Below, in pieces: positions 33,359-43,411 of a DNA stretch of 64,000 bases. The notes under the pieces were generated by a model. The model was not told where the DNA came from. It worked only from the letters and a program-made list of their open reading frames with translations, and did no database searches. Source of the stretch: CAZDWZ01 sp964509425 (GTDB lineage Bacteria > Bdellovibrionota_C > UBA2361 > SZUA-149 > CAZDWZ01); assembly GCA_964509425.1 (NCBI GenBank), contig CAZDWZ010000002.1:310001-374000 (forward strand), read 5' to 3'. Each line of letters starts with the position of its first letter. The first letter of the stretch is position 1. A program made the translations under genes and the position numbers.

Positions 33359-34373
33359 TTTCTTGTCGCTTCTCACCGCTGGAACTCCGTTCCTCCGCCT
33401 TGGCGGCCGACTGAACTTGCTCGTTGATCCATCGATAGGTTTGCTCGATTCCGGCACGAAGCGTAAACTGCGCCTTCCATCCGACTGAATAAATTTTCTC
33501 GTTGCTGAAATTGCGCGAGAGCACGCCGACCGGCCCAGGCACGTGCTTCACATCCAACTTCTTCTTCGCTACTTCCATGACGATCTGGAGAAGCTCGTTG
33601 ACCGACACGTATTCCGGCGAGCCGATATTCACCGGACCTTGAAGCTCCGAGCGCATCAGAAGCAGGATTCCACTGACCATATCATCAACGAGAGTGTAAG
33701 AGCGTACGGCTGTGCCGTCTCCCCAAACTTCGACCGTGCCTCCATCTTTCGCTTCCGCCACTTTCCGGCAAAGGGCGGCCGGAGCCTTCTCCCGTCCTCC
33801 GCGCCAAGTTCCGTACGGACCGAAACAATTTTGAAAACGCGCGATGCGCACTGGAATTGAGTACTTGCGGCCATAGGCGAGAACGATACGTTCGGCGTAG
33901 AGTTTCTCCCACCCGTATTCGTTATCGGGCAGAGCAGGATATGCACCCTCTTCGGTAATTTCTCCGGCTCCAATTTCCATGTTCCGGTACACACAAGCGG
34001 AGGAAGAGTAGAAGTATCTTGAGACTCCGGCCGCAACAGCTTGATCAATCATCTGGATGTTGATGAGACTGCTGTTGTGCATGATCTCGCACTCCGAACT
34101 GTGAATGAAGCCCATCCCGCCCATGTCGGCAGCGAGTTGATAGACTTCATCGAATCGCTCGCGACCAAGCTCATCGAGCCACAGTGCCCGCCGGCAGTTG
34201 TTGGCCCGGCGCAGATCCAGAAGCAGAAATTCATCGGCGGTGGTTTCCCAGAACTCGGGCAGCTTGATGTCGACGCCTCGAACCCAATACCCTTGAGCTT
34301 TGAGAGTCTTGACCAAATGAGACCCGATAAAGCCCCCGGCTCCACAGACCAACGCTCGACGAACCTTAGACAT
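33339..34373 (-). CDS. NAD-dependent epimerase, GDP-mannose 3,5-epimerase-like
   Basis: About 344 aa of the extended SDR family. The NAD loop is CGAGGFIGSHL, the active-site triad is SSSACVY with YGWEKLYAE, and AADMGGMGFI and GTWRGGREKAPAALCRK are hallmark segments of GDP-mannose 3,5-epimerase. That enzyme produces GDP-L-galactose, so L-galactose or a related sugar could be part of the polymer. The ATG at 34373 is preferred over the TTG at 34382. Confidence 0.88.
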   Translation of the reverse strand: MSKVRRALVCGAGGFIGSHLVKTLKAQGYWVRGVDIKLPEFWETTADEFLLLDLRRANNCRRALWLDELGRERFDEVYQLAADMGGMGFIHSSECEIMHNSSLINIQMIDQAVAAGVSRYFYSSSACVYRNMEIGAGEITEEGAYPALPDNEYGWEKLYAERIVLAYGRKYSIPVRIARFQNCFGPYGTWRGGREKAPAALCRKVAEAKDGGTVEVWGDGTAVRSYTLVDDMVSGILLLMRSELQGPVNIGSPEYVSVNELLQIVMEVAKKKLDVKHVPGPVGVLSRNFSNEKIYSVGWKAQFTLRAGIEQTYRWINEQVQSAAKAEERSSSGEKRQETISSPS

Positions 34374-34411
34374 ACGATACAACCTTTTTTTACGTTAACA
34401 ACTTCGTCCCT

Positions 34412-36979
34412 TTAGTCTCGCTTCACCTCTCCGCCCTCGTCGACCGAGGTGCGAATTTGCGCGAACCAAGGCATCTGCTCCTCGTCTGGGCCGTACATCT
34501 CGTCGCCGCTTTCGTGGTAGAAGAGCGCATCGGTGATATCGACGTCATTCAGGATCGCGCCGGCAACTTTGATTCCGAGCTGTTGAAGTCGGCGAACTCC
34601 GTTCCGTGCAACTTGCCGTTCCGTGTAACCGCTGCGGGTGACGAAGAGTACTGAATTCACCGCGAGTCCGAGGATCCGAGCGTCGGCCACAGGGAGCACC
34701 GGTGGAGCGTCGATAATTACGAAATCGTAATTCTCAATCATTAACTCCAAGAACCCTTTCATCAGTTTCGTGCCAAGTAGCTCCGCTGGATTTGGAGTCG
34801 GCGGACCGGCACACACAAAATCAAGTCCCGGCACCGAAGTCCGATACACCACGTCGTAAGAGCCCTTTTCTCCTTGCAAATAATTGCCCAGACCCGCGGA
34901 ATCGCGAGTCATTCCGAAGAATTCATGCAGGGTTGGACGCCGTAGGTCGGCGTCCACCAAGAGTACGCGGTGACCGAATTGCGCCATCGAAACGGCGAGG
35001 TTGCCGGCGACGGTCGATTTCCCTTCGCCCTTTAATGAACTCGTCACCAAAAGCGATTTCGCCTCGCGACCGGACGCCTCCAGCATCACGGAGGTCCGAA
35101 TATTCCGGAACGCCTCGGTGAAATCCGAGAACGGCTCGACAATCGTAAGCAGCTCCGTTGCTGCCCGCTCTCGTCTCGTCGTCGCGCGCATCGGCTTGAA
35201 CAAACCAGTGAAGCGCTGTGTCTGATGGAATCGTGCGGTACCGCTCCGAATCTCACGTTCAAAGGACGCCGAACCGGAACGCTCAGTCACATGCTTTGCA
35301 GTCTGCCGCCGGGAAGGTGTTCGTTTCGTCGAAGAATCCGTAAGCGGCTGAGGTGATGCCGTCGATCCTCGGCCCGAGCCCGGGTCACGCGAACGTATCG
35401 CAGACTCTGTATCCGTCACTGCCGGAGATTCGATAATCTCCGCTACGGCATGGTGCCCTTCATCTCCGGTAAAATACCCGAGGCTCGGAATCATACCAAC
35501 CGATGAAACTCCGGTCGCCGCGACCATGTCCTCGATGCTGTAGATTGAATTGTCGAGCATGTTGAGAATAAATGCCAACACACATCCGAGCAGCGGGCCA
35601 AGGAAGCAGGCAATAACGATGATTACCGGTCGATTTGGACTGGTCGGCTCACGTGCCGGGATCGCCGCGCTCAAGATCGTAATATTTGTCAGACGAGTCT
35701 GATAGGTCATCCTCGCTTCTTCGAGATTCTTCGTAATGATCTCAAAAAGCTCATGAACCCTGAGGAACTCGCGCTGCCGGCTCTGGAGCTGGAATTTATC
35801 CACAATCTGATCGGCCGCACGCTTTTGAGCGGAGTCAATCGCCGTCGTCAGGCGGTCGACTTGCGCTCCATCGATTCGGACTCTTGCATCAACTTCTTCT
35901 TGCGCCTTCTGGATGAGCGTTTCACGAGTCCGCGCGATATCGTGTTTCAAAGATTCAATCGTGCCAATGACCGCCTGAACTTTTGGATGCTCGGGCCGAT
36001 ATTGCTTGAGCAGCGACGCGCGAGTCGCCTCGTTCTCCGTAAGGCGCTGGCGCATATCGCTCAGGGCGCTGTCATCTTCGATGATCTTTCTGAATTTCGC
36101 CTCCGACGAGTCTTCTTTTTCTGAACTGGAGAGCGATTTTTTATCAGTCGCGCTCGCGATCAATTCGCCAAGCCGACGAAGCTCGATATCAAAGGCGCTG
36201 ATACGGGCAAAGTCGGAGAACTCGGAGAAAATCCCCATGCTGAGGGGATGTTGGCGAAGATAGTCATTAATCTTGCTTTCGGCTTCGGCCATCCGGCCTT
36301 CGATTTCTTTCGAACGCTTCTCGAGATATTCCACTCGCGCTTTGGAGTCTCTCGCTTCTTCCTCCTCAACAAGCTTGATGAATTCTTCTGCGTGAGCATT
36401 TACGGCCTTGGCACTCAGCAAAGCACCGGGGAGCGAAGCCCAAAGCTTCGTCGTCGTTGTCGTTGGCAACCGAAGATTCTCGACTCGGCTGAGATATCGT
36501 TCGATTAACGGAAGTGAATTTTTATAACCCAGGGCTTGCGATTCAGCGAGTCTGTTGTCATCGCCCATCGAATGGAGGGCTTTCTTGAGCTCATCTCCGA
36601 TTCCCGGCAGCGACAACACTCGATCCGCAAGTGTGTGACTCGAGAGATAGTTCATTCGGTTCTTCGCGTACCACTCGGTGTTGCTGTACTGATACAGCAT
36701 TCCCTGCTGTGAAGTATCCGGAAGCGGCGTGAGATACGGCTCAATCGCGACGAGCGCGGTGGACACGTATTGATTCGGCAACAGCAAGCAGAGTGCGAGA
36801 GCGACTGAAGCAAAGAGCATAAAGCAGGCGAGAATCAGCCTCCGGTATTTCGAGAGAATTCGAAAATACTCAGAGACGGATCTATCTTCGATGACGACGA
36901 CCTCCGAACCGGCCTCTTTCCCCATCGTCGACACACTCGGTCGGAGAACGTCGCTCTGGTCTTGGGAGAATGTATCCAT
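34412..36979 (-). CDS. Polysaccharide co-polymerase with BY-kinase domain (Wzc-like)
   Basis: A protein of about 855 aa. The N-terminal Wzz domain has a first membrane helix near residue 55 and a long coiled-coil periplasmic part. A second membrane helix near 480 precedes a Ser/Arg-rich linker and a cytoplasmic BY-kinase: Walker A SSLKGEGKSTVAGNLA, Walker A' VDADLRRPTLHEFF, Walker B FVIIDAPPVLP. The tail has only two Tyr (FYHESGDEMYGP), fewer than in E. coli Wzc. Such proteins set chain length and drive export. A TTG at 37015 could extend the N-terminus by 12 residues. Confidence 0.93.
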   Translation of the reverse strand: MDTFSQDQSDVLRPSVSTMGKEAGSEVVVIEDRSVSEYFRILSKYRRLILACFMLFASVALALCLLLPNQYVSTALVAIEPYLTPLPDTSQQGMLYQYSNTEWYAKNRMNYLSSHTLADRVLSLPGIGDELKKALHSMGDDNRLAESQALGYKNSLPLIERYLSRVENLRLPTTTTTKLWASLPGALLSAKAVNAHAEEFIKLVEEEEARDSKARVEYLEKRSKEIEGRMAEAESKINDYLRQHPLSMGIFSEFSDFARISAFDIELRRLGELIASATDKKSLSSSEKEDSSEAKFRKIIEDDSALSDMRQRLTENEATRASLLKQYRPEHPKVQAVIGTIESLKHDIARTRETLIQKAQEEVDARVRIDGAQVDRLTTAIDSAQKRAADQIVDKFQLQSRQREFLRVHELFEIITKNLEEARMTYQTRLTNITILSAAIPAREPTSPNRPVIIVIACFLGPLLGCVLAFILNMLDNSIYSIEDMVAATGVSSVGMIPSLGYFTGDEGHHAVAEIIESPAVTDTESAIRSRDPGSGRGSTASPQPLTDSSTKRTPSRRQTAKHVTERSGSASFEREIRSGTARFHQTQRFTGLFKPMRATTRRERAATELLTIVEPFSDFTEAFRNIRTSVMLEASGREAKSLLVTSSLKGEGKSTVAGNLAVSMAQFGHRVLLVDADLRRPTLHEFFGMTRDSAGLGNYLQGEKGSYDVVYRTSVPGLDFVCAGPPTPNPAELLGTKLMKGFLELMIENYDFVIIDAPPVLPVADARILGLAVNSVLFVTRSGYTERQVARNGVRRLQQLGIKVAGAILNDVDITDALFYHESGDEMYGPDEEQMPWFAQIRTSVDEGGEVKRD

Positions 36980-37117
36980 AGTCACTGCACCATTCGTTGG
37001 GAGCCGCTTTCTCAATAAGTAGAAATCCCTTCACTCAGCATTTTGGATGCAGATTCTCAGCAAAAGTTCCCGCAATGAATTGCAACTAATTCCCGTGCAG
37101 GAGAATCGAAAGGTATC

Positions 37118-38479
37118 ATGGCATCATCCGCAGTGGTCCAACGTCCGTTGATTGCTCCTCGAACCGGCATTCGGCCGAAGAGTATCCCCACGGTCAGGAA
37201 CCCTGATTTTGCCCTCTACTTTCTTGTGGCCGGAATCCTCGTGAGCACGACTTTTGCGCAGTCGTACTACCGCCTTATCCTCGTCAATCTCGGTGTAAAT
37301 ATCCGGCTGATGGATTTTATCATCTTGAGCAACCTCGTACTGGGAGTGGTGCTCCGCCTTACGGCAACGCAGAAACGCAGGCGTGCGACAGTTGCCGGCG
37401 AGCAAATAGTCATTCTAGCGATGACTGCATTTTTGCTGATTGGAAGCATCGAGACCGCCCGGGGAATTCCAACGCACGGTTCGTTTGCAATTGGAGTCGC
37501 GCGTTACACTCTGCTCGATCTGCTCTGGGTACCCGCGATAATTCTGATCGTTGATTCGGAGAAGCGCCTCTCGAAACTGATCTGGGCTGTCCTCACGGCT
37601 CTCCCTTTTTGTTGGTTGTTCAAACTCATCATGTTCTTCGGCTTTGGAGCGCACGCCGCCTACGACGAGGGTATATTGGAAGAAGAGCTGTCTCCGCGGT
37701 TCATCGATTCGTATTCGGCCTTCGGTCTTGCCGCGTTTGGCGCGATTGCATTTCCCTATGCGGCGGTTCGTTGGAGAGGGAAGGAACAACTCTGTTATTT
37801 CTCCTGTAATTTCATCGCCTTGCTCACTCTCGTCGGCGTTGCGTACTGCCAGTCCCGGAGTGTGTGGATGGGCGCGGTGGCCGGAATATTCTACCTCTTC
37901 TGCAAGCTCATCGTCCGCACATCGGCGCGCGAGAGGAGATTCGTAATCCGCACGTTTGCGCTCACGATCGTCTCAGCCACTCTCGCGGTTATGGCATTGG
38001 TGATTCTCGCACCCTCTCTTGGGGAGCAGCGGTTGGCGTTCCTCACCGGGCTGGAGAAGGATTCGACTGGATATTGGCGGGTTCAGGGCTGGATCTGGGT
38101 CATGAGACGAGTCATCGTCAAGAACCCGGTGTTTGGAATGGGATTCGGCGATATCGGATTTCCAGATCCAAGCTTTCCGGAGAAATTCCTCGATGTTCCG
38201 GACCACAACCAGTACGTCACCGTCTTCCGCTCCATGGGATTCCTGGGTCTCACGCTTTATCTTTGCGTGCTCCTCCTCGCATTCAGGCTTGGAAAGCGAG
38301 TGTTTCGTTTGACCTCAGATCCATTCTCCCGCTTGCGGGTCCTTGGAATTACGACCGGGCTGGTGATGAGCGTGTTTTATTCCTTCTTTTACAACCATCC
38401 GGCGCACATCGGATGGGGTATTGGGCTCCTCTTCGTCTGTGGACGAATGGCCGCTTCCGCAAAGCTTCAGCATCGTTAG
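37118..38479 (+). CDS. O-antigen ligase/polymerase-like (Wzy/WaaL) membrane protein
   Basis: 453 aa with about eleven membrane helices and the large periplasmic loop typical of the Wzy_C family, in which the segments SRSVWMGAV and DSTGYWRVQGWIWVMRRVIVKNPVFGMGFGD and the His of DVPDHNQYVTVFRSMG are the usual landmarks. It probably joins repeat units on the outer face of the inner membrane. It is divergent from the Wzz/BY-kinase gene and followed by the export lipoprotein. Confidence 0.88.
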   Translation: MASSAVVQRPLIAPRTGIRPKSIPTVRNPDFALYFLVAGILVSTTFAQSYYRLILVNLGVNIRLMDFIILSNLVLGVVLRLTATQKRRRATVAGEQIVILAMTAFLLIGSIETARGIPTHGSFAIGVARYTLLDLLWVPAIILIVDSEKRLSKLIWAVLTALPFCWLFKLIMFFGFGAHAAYDEGILEEELSPRFIDSYSAFGLAAFGAIAFPYAAVRWRGKEQLCYFSCNFIALLTLVGVAYCQSRSVWMGAVAGIFYLFCKLIVRTSARERRFVIRTFALTIVSATLAVMALVILAPSLGEQRLAFLTGLEKDSTGYWRVQGWIWVMRRVIVKNPVFGMGFGDIGFPDPSFPEKFLDVPDHNQYVTVFRSMGFLGLTLYLCVLLLAFRLGKRVFRLTSDPFSRLRVLGITTGLVMSVFYSFFYNHPAHIGWGIGLLFVCGRMAASAKLQHR

Positions 38480-38566
38480 CTCGCCAAGTGAATCAAAAGA
38501 AGGAGTTCGGAGAGAAAATCAACGGCGCCGGGATATGACGACAAAGAGACGGACGGAGCAGTAGCC

Positions 38567-40117
38567 ATGAGAAGAGCAAACGGACTTTTACTCCGCTATT
38601 CGGTATTATTGCCGCTCCTCTCGGGTTGCGTCGCCTACAACTCGCCGAGGATTGACCTCGACGCCAAAGAGAGCATGCCACCTTCGAGAACCTCTGTTCG
38701 CGATCCGGAGTGGTTCCGCGAACAGGAGGCAAAACGCCGCGAATTGGTCTCAGAATTGCTTAAACAGCGGCCTTATCGCCACAACGAAGAATACCACCTA
38801 TCCCCAGGAGACATCGTCTCGGTACGAGTGAGAACCGTCGACGAAACTGTTTCGTCGAGCCGCCTAGACTCAAAGGGAGAAGCAGCACTTCCGCTCCTTC
38901 GCCGGATAAATCTCGCAGGTCTCACCATTCAGGAAGCGGAGGAAAAACTCGTCGCTGCCTACGAAAAATTCTATATGCAACCGGAAGTTGAAGTTTCGGT
39001 ATCCGAATATCGGGGACGACCAGTCTCGGTTATTGGGAACGTCGAACGTCCCGGAAACTATTCGCTTACTCGCGACGAGTTCTCGCTCCTCGATGCTTTA
39101 GCGCTCGCCGGTGGCTTCAAAGCTGACAGCGGTGACCGATTGATTCTCATCCCCGCAAAGCCGACGGTAAAAGAGCTCGCTCGAGCAAAAGCCCAAGAGC
39201 CAACCGCACTCCCAGAGTCGATAGCTCCTGGTCCCGGAGAAGATCGGCCATCGACTTCTGTCGAAGAAGAAGCGTCTCCAGATCAAACTTCGTCATTGGA
39301 GGAAGAGGCAGAAATGCTTCCTGCCGAATATGAGATGGCTCCCCTCTACTACCTGAGCTACTGCGACGCGGCGGGAGACATGGCTGTTGATCTCGTGGAA
39401 GAGCCGGAATCCGCGATTTACGCGCGGTCGATGCTTTCAGATTCGAAAGATGCGCCGGCTTCAGAGAATCTCGAGTATCTTGAGACCGCAGTTCTCGATG
39501 TCGAATCCTTGGACGCGGAGCCTGCAAGGGATGACGCTGAGCCGCTCGAACTCGTGGTTGCCGATATCGACGAGTCGCTTTACGTTGAGACCGAATCATT
39601 GCCGTCCAATTACACGGCCCGAGCTCAGCTCTCCGACCATGCTGCCCCGGTACCGGCGCCCGAACCCGTCGTAATTGAGGCAGTCCAAATTTACAAAGAA
39701 GAGATCACCGGCGACGGCCTCTTCAACCCGATCTCAGTTGCGATTCGCCCGGGGGATTCAATCGTTGTTCCCGGACAAAGCAAGGTCCAAGTCCTTGGGG
39801 AAGTGAAGCAACCGGGATCAGTGCCGCTCACAGAAAAGATGACCGTCATGGGGGCTATCGCTGCTGCGGGCGGAAGAAACTTCGCTTCTAACGGCACGGC
39901 AGAAGTAAGCCGTATGAATCCAGACGGATCTGCGGTCGCCACCGTCATCGACCTTGACGATGCATCAAGCGACCCATCGTTTGATATTCGGCTCCAGTCG
40001 GGAGATCTCGTAAGACTTCCGACATCTCGGCCGCGATACATCATCACGTTCCTGGGCGAAGCACTGCCGAAGTTTTTCCACCTCGGCGCGTTCTACCAGG
40101 TTAACAACAACAACTAA
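38567..40117 (+). CDS. Polysaccharide export lipoprotein (Wza-like) with acidic insertion
   Basis: A 516-aa outer-membrane polysaccharide exporter. Lipobox LLSGC; then the Poly_export domain YHLSPGDIVSVRV (about 75-160) and a first SLBB segment VSVIGNVERPGNYS. A second SLBB-like segment, VQVLGEVKQPGSVPL, follows near residue 405. Between them lies an Asp/Glu-rich insertion of about 170 residues (190-375) with few hydrophobics, not seen in Wza. The C-terminus lacks the long amphipathic helix of E. coli Wza. GGAG precedes the ATG. Confidence 0.9.
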   Translation: MRRANGLLLRYSVLLPLLSGCVAYNSPRIDLDAKESMPPSRTSVRDPEWFREQEAKRRELVSELLKQRPYRHNEEYHLSPGDIVSVRVRTVDETVSSSRLDSKGEAALPLLRRINLAGLTIQEAEEKLVAAYEKFYMQPEVEVSVSEYRGRPVSVIGNVERPGNYSLTRDEFSLLDALALAGGFKADSGDRLILIPAKPTVKELARAKAQEPTALPESIAPGPGEDRPSTSVEEEASPDQTSSLEEEAEMLPAEYEMAPLYYLSYCDAAGDMAVDLVEEPESAIYARSMLSDSKDAPASENLEYLETAVLDVESLDAEPARDDAEPLELVVADIDESLYVETESLPSNYTARAQLSDHAAPVPAPEPVVIEAVQIYKEEITGDGLFNPISVAIRPGDSIVVPGQSKVQVLGEVKQPGSVPLTEKMTVMGAIAAAGGRNFASNGTAEVSRMNPDGSAVATVIDLDDASSDPSFDIRLQSGDLVRLPTSRPRYIITFLGEALPKFFHLGAFYQVNNNN

Positions 40118-40238
40118 GTGGCTGAGAGCTTAGGAACGGCTGAAACTTAATCCTTTGTCGGAGTTCCGCCGAGGGGAGAGCACCGCCGTTTCGCTGCCTC
40201 GACACGGCACCCACATCGTAACGGAATTGGCCACTCGC

Positions 40239-41450
40239 TTAGACGTGAGGACGGGGTTCTCTCATTGCCGATTCGAACTCCGCGAAAACCGCATCGACCG
40301 TTATCCCGGTAATGCATATCGGCTCTGAAAATTTGCAAACCCAGCTGCAGTGATAACAGGGCAGCACGTTCGCCGCTACTCGTTGAGACTGTTCTTCGGT
40401 TTGCGAGACGAATCGGCTCCCGCTCCCTCCACCGCGAATGCCGACTGTTCTCGCACCTGCCGCCATGGCGATGTGAAGCGGCCCGCTGTCGTTTCCAATG
40501 TAGCAATCCGCTTGCCTTGCCAACGCTCCAATCTGAGGCAAAGTCAGGCGACCAGTGAGGTTCTTCACGTCGAGGTTCCCGATGATTTTAGCGGTCGCGG
40601 CTCGCTCGCCTTCTCCGCCGACGAACACCACTCGGCAACCTCGGGCCAGCAATCTTGTTGCTAGCTCCCGGAATGCGTTTTCGGGCCATTCCCGAATTTT
40701 GTGATTTGCCCCGGCGTGAATGACAACCACCTCGGACCCAGGGTGCCCACTCCGGATATCCTCTAAGAATCCGGCCGCGACGGTGCGGTCGGCATCGGAA
40801 ATCCAAATCTTCCGGGCACCCGGAGCGACGTCAACCCCGAGAAACCTCGCTGCGGCGGCCGCGTAATAATCTAATTCAGTAAACTCCATCGAGGCCGCGG
40901 TCTCAATCAGGTCTGTGTAGAATTTTTCACCCGAACTCCGGAAGAACTCCGACGAAAAGCTCGAAAGGTCGCCTCGAAATCCGATCTTTCGCGGCGCGGC
41001 GACACTCGCCACAACTTGATCGCCTTCTGCTGATCGAGAGAAGTTGGGCAATAAGACGGTCTCGGCATGAATCCTCGATAGCGATCGGAGCTCGCGAAAA
41101 GCGTATGCCGGATTCCTACGAAGTCGGTGAAAATCGACGGGAACAAATCGGTCGATCGCCGGACTCGCTTCAGCAAGCCCCTGAATCACGGGCGCCCCGA
41201 TCACCAAAAGGCTCGAAGTCTTCCCGGCGTTTCTGAGAGATTCCAGGATGCTCGAAAACAAGACGAAATCTCCGATAGCCATGGGACAGACCACCACGAG
41301 ATTCCAGCGACGCTCGCTCGGAACCGCTCTGAGCATCCGGCTGGCTTTTCCCATCCCGCTCAGCAGCGTGTAACGGATTAGTGCCTTCAGGCGATCGACC
41401 GCAAGCCGCGACGCTCGGCATTTCGTGCTCTCGGGAAGTGGTGAGGTCAT
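40239..41450 (-). CDS. Glycosyltransferase family 9 (heptosyltransferase-like)
   Basis: About 403 aa with the GT9 pattern: an N-terminal VVCPMAIGDFVLFSSILESLR, a central strand HAGANHKIREWPENAF, then VVFVGGEGERAATAKII and the GNDSGPLHIAMAAGARTVGI donor motif. GT9 enzymes add heptose or related sugars to lipopolysaccharide-like acceptors. An in-frame TTG at 41507, directly after the ABC stop, would extend it. It is downstream of the ABC flippase on the same strand, likely one operon. Confidence 0.9.
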   Translation of the reverse strand: MTSPLPESTKCRASRLAVDRLKALIRYTLLSGMGKASRMLRAVPSERRWNLVVVCPMAIGDFVLFSSILESLRNAGKTSSLLVIGAPVIQGLAEASPAIDRFVPVDFHRLRRNPAYAFRELRSLSRIHAETVLLPNFSRSAEGDQVVASVAAPRKIGFRGDLSSFSSEFFRSSGEKFYTDLIETAASMEFTELDYYAAAAARFLGVDVAPGARKIWISDADRTVAAGFLEDIRSGHPGSEVVVIHAGANHKIREWPENAFRELATRLLARGCRVVFVGGEGERAATAKIIGNLDVKNLTGRLTLPQIGALARQADCYIGNDSGPLHIAMAAGARTVGIRGGGSGSRFVSQTEEQSQRVAANVLPCYHCSWVCKFSEPICITGITVDAVFAEFESAMREPRPHV

Positions 41451-41507
41451 CGATTTTCCATCGCGGGGCTTGTTCCTTCGCCGGCAGCAATCGTGCCCGC
41501 TCGTCAA

Positions 41508-43313
41508 TCAACTTCTCGCAGCCCGTTTATTCTCATTCCACCAAAATTCTGCAAAGGGCCCTCCCTGCTCGGAGAGAAGATTTTCCATCGTCCCGACCTG
41601 GACGAGTTCGCCACCGACGATAACGCCGATTCGATGTGCCAGCGATAGTCGAGTGCGGTCATGAGTAACAACTATTTTCGTGGTTCCCGGAAGGGATGCA
41701 AGAATTGAATGTTCAACCTTCTCGGCGGATACAGGATCAAGCCCGTTCGTGAATTCATCCAGGAAAAGGAGACTCGGATTTCGCAGCAGCGCACGAACCA
41801 ATGCAAGGCGCTGCCGTTCGCCTCCGGAAATTGTCGTGGCTCGATCGTCGAGAATAGTTTCGAACCCGAATGGGCAGCGGGAGAGAAAATCGGAGAATCC
41901 AACGAGCTCGCATGCCTCCACCAGAGTCGATTCCGAGACGGATTCAGCGAGCCCGTAGAGAATGTTTTCCCTCACGGTGCCTCGAAACACTTCGCCGCTA
42001 TCCTGACTGATATAAGCTATCTTCCGGTAGACCGACTGCAGAGAGTATTCTCTGATATCGATCCCGTCGAAGAATATGCTTCCCGGCTCGCAATCCCGAT
42101 ACCTTGCCAATAAGCGTACCAGCGTCGTTTTCCCGCATCCGGAGGCGCCAATGAGTGCGAATGTTTCCCCTTTTTGAATTTTCAGAGAGATGTTGCGAAG
42201 CACCGGGCGATCGGACCGATATGAAAAGGTTAGATTTCGGCACTCAATTTCTTTCGAGAGTCCCTCAAATTCCTTGGTGCCCGATTCGATACGATACGAG
42301 TCAAATAGGTCGAGAACTCGAATAAATTTGGAGCTCGTCATCTGCAGCGCCTTTATTCGAACTTGAAATTCTTTGATGTAACTAAGGGATGCTGCCGCGC
42401 GCCTGACCACGAGCACGAAGATGGAAAAATGAGCGAGTGACACATCGACGAGAGAAACTGCTAGCATCGCAAGCAACCCGCAGGCGAGAATGCTGACGAA
42501 TTCAAACAGCGGCGTGATGGCGGAGCAGGCATTGTCATAATCGGCGGAAAGGTGAGCTTGTCTCTTACTCGCCTCTGCAAAATGCCGGGAATCTCGCTGT
42601 TCCGAATCATAGGTACGACTGAGAGAATAACAGTTGTTCAGCCGCTGGACGAAGCTCCCAAGTTCTTCCGCTGACTCCCGCGCCGTTTCGCCCGTAACGT
42701 GAATTTTTGATGCAAACTTCACGACGATTCGCTGATAGAAGAAAAAGATAATGACGGCCGCAAATGCCAATTTCAAGGAAACCGCGACAAGAAGCAGGGT
42801 GTAGAGCAACAACAACATCGACTGATAGAAAAAGGCATGAAACGGGCGAATCTCGAGCGCAACTTCGGTGGGGAAGACAAGGAGCAGATGATTAAGATCC
42901 CTGTGCCCGACGGCTTCCAACACTCCGGGTCCGGAGGAGGTCGAACGCTCGAAGAGAAGCGTTCTCAAACGATGCGCGAGGTCGTGCGCCGACTGCGTTA
43001 CTCGAATACTCGCCAGCCTGAAGAAAACAACTTTCAGTGTCACCGCGAGAATTATAAGTATTCCGGTCACTCCGACGGCCTTGGGACGATCGAGCCCTTG
43101 AGCAAGAAGGTAGTTTGCAACCGCATCCAGTTCGGAGAGAGACTGACCAGTCGGAGTACCGACGACGAGGGTCAATATTTGAGTGAGGAGAATTGCCGTC
43201 ACGATCTCGAGGAGAGCGGCGAAGAAAGAGAATATAAGCGGACCTGCGAATATGGTCAGCCGGATCTCGAGCCTTCTCACGAGCGCAGAAAGTGACGAGA
43301 GCTGAAATTTCAT
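41508..43313 (-). CDS. ABC transporter, MsbA-like fused permease-ATPase
   Basis: 601 aa. The membrane domain (six helices, about 20-320) is followed by an ATPase: Walker A IGASGCGKTTLVRL, Q-loop AYISQDSGEVFRG, signature ISGGERQRLALVRALL, Walker B LLFLDEFTNGLD (Phe replaces Pro after the catalytic Glu) and H-loop VTHDRTRL. In a polysaccharide locus it probably flips a lipid-linked sugar or exports a lipid. It may be co-transcribed with the GT9 gene that follows. Confidence 0.9.
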   Translation of the reverse strand: MKFQLSSLSALVRRLEIRLTIFAGPLIFSFFAALLEIVTAILLTQILTLVVGTPTGQSLSELDAVANYLLAQGLDRPKAVGVTGILIILAVTLKVVFFRLASIRVTQSAHDLAHRLRTLLFERSTSSGPGVLEAVGHRDLNHLLLVFPTEVALEIRPFHAFFYQSMLLLLYTLLLVAVSLKLAFAAVIIFFFYQRIVVKFASKIHVTGETARESAEELGSFVQRLNNCYSLSRTYDSEQRDSRHFAEASKRQAHLSADYDNACSAITPLFEFVSILACGLLAMLAVSLVDVSLAHFSIFVLVVRRAAASLSYIKEFQVRIKALQMTSSKFIRVLDLFDSYRIESGTKEFEGLSKEIECRNLTFSYRSDRPVLRNISLKIQKGETFALIGASGCGKTTLVRLLARYRDCEPGSIFFDGIDIREYSLQSVYRKIAYISQDSGEVFRGTVRENILYGLAESVSESTLVEACELVGFSDFLSRCPFGFETILDDRATTISGGERQRLALVRALLRNPSLLFLDEFTNGLDPVSAEKVEHSILASLPGTTKIVVTHDRTRLSLAHRIGVIVGGELVQVGTMENLLSEQGGPFAEFWWNENKRAARS

Positions 43314-43411
43314 CTTTTTTAGATGCGAGAAGGCGCCCTACTGACCCTCGCGAATATGGATTTTTCTAAAGAATTGAAGAACCTTGGCCTCCCGAAGGCC
43401 ATCAAAACCGC

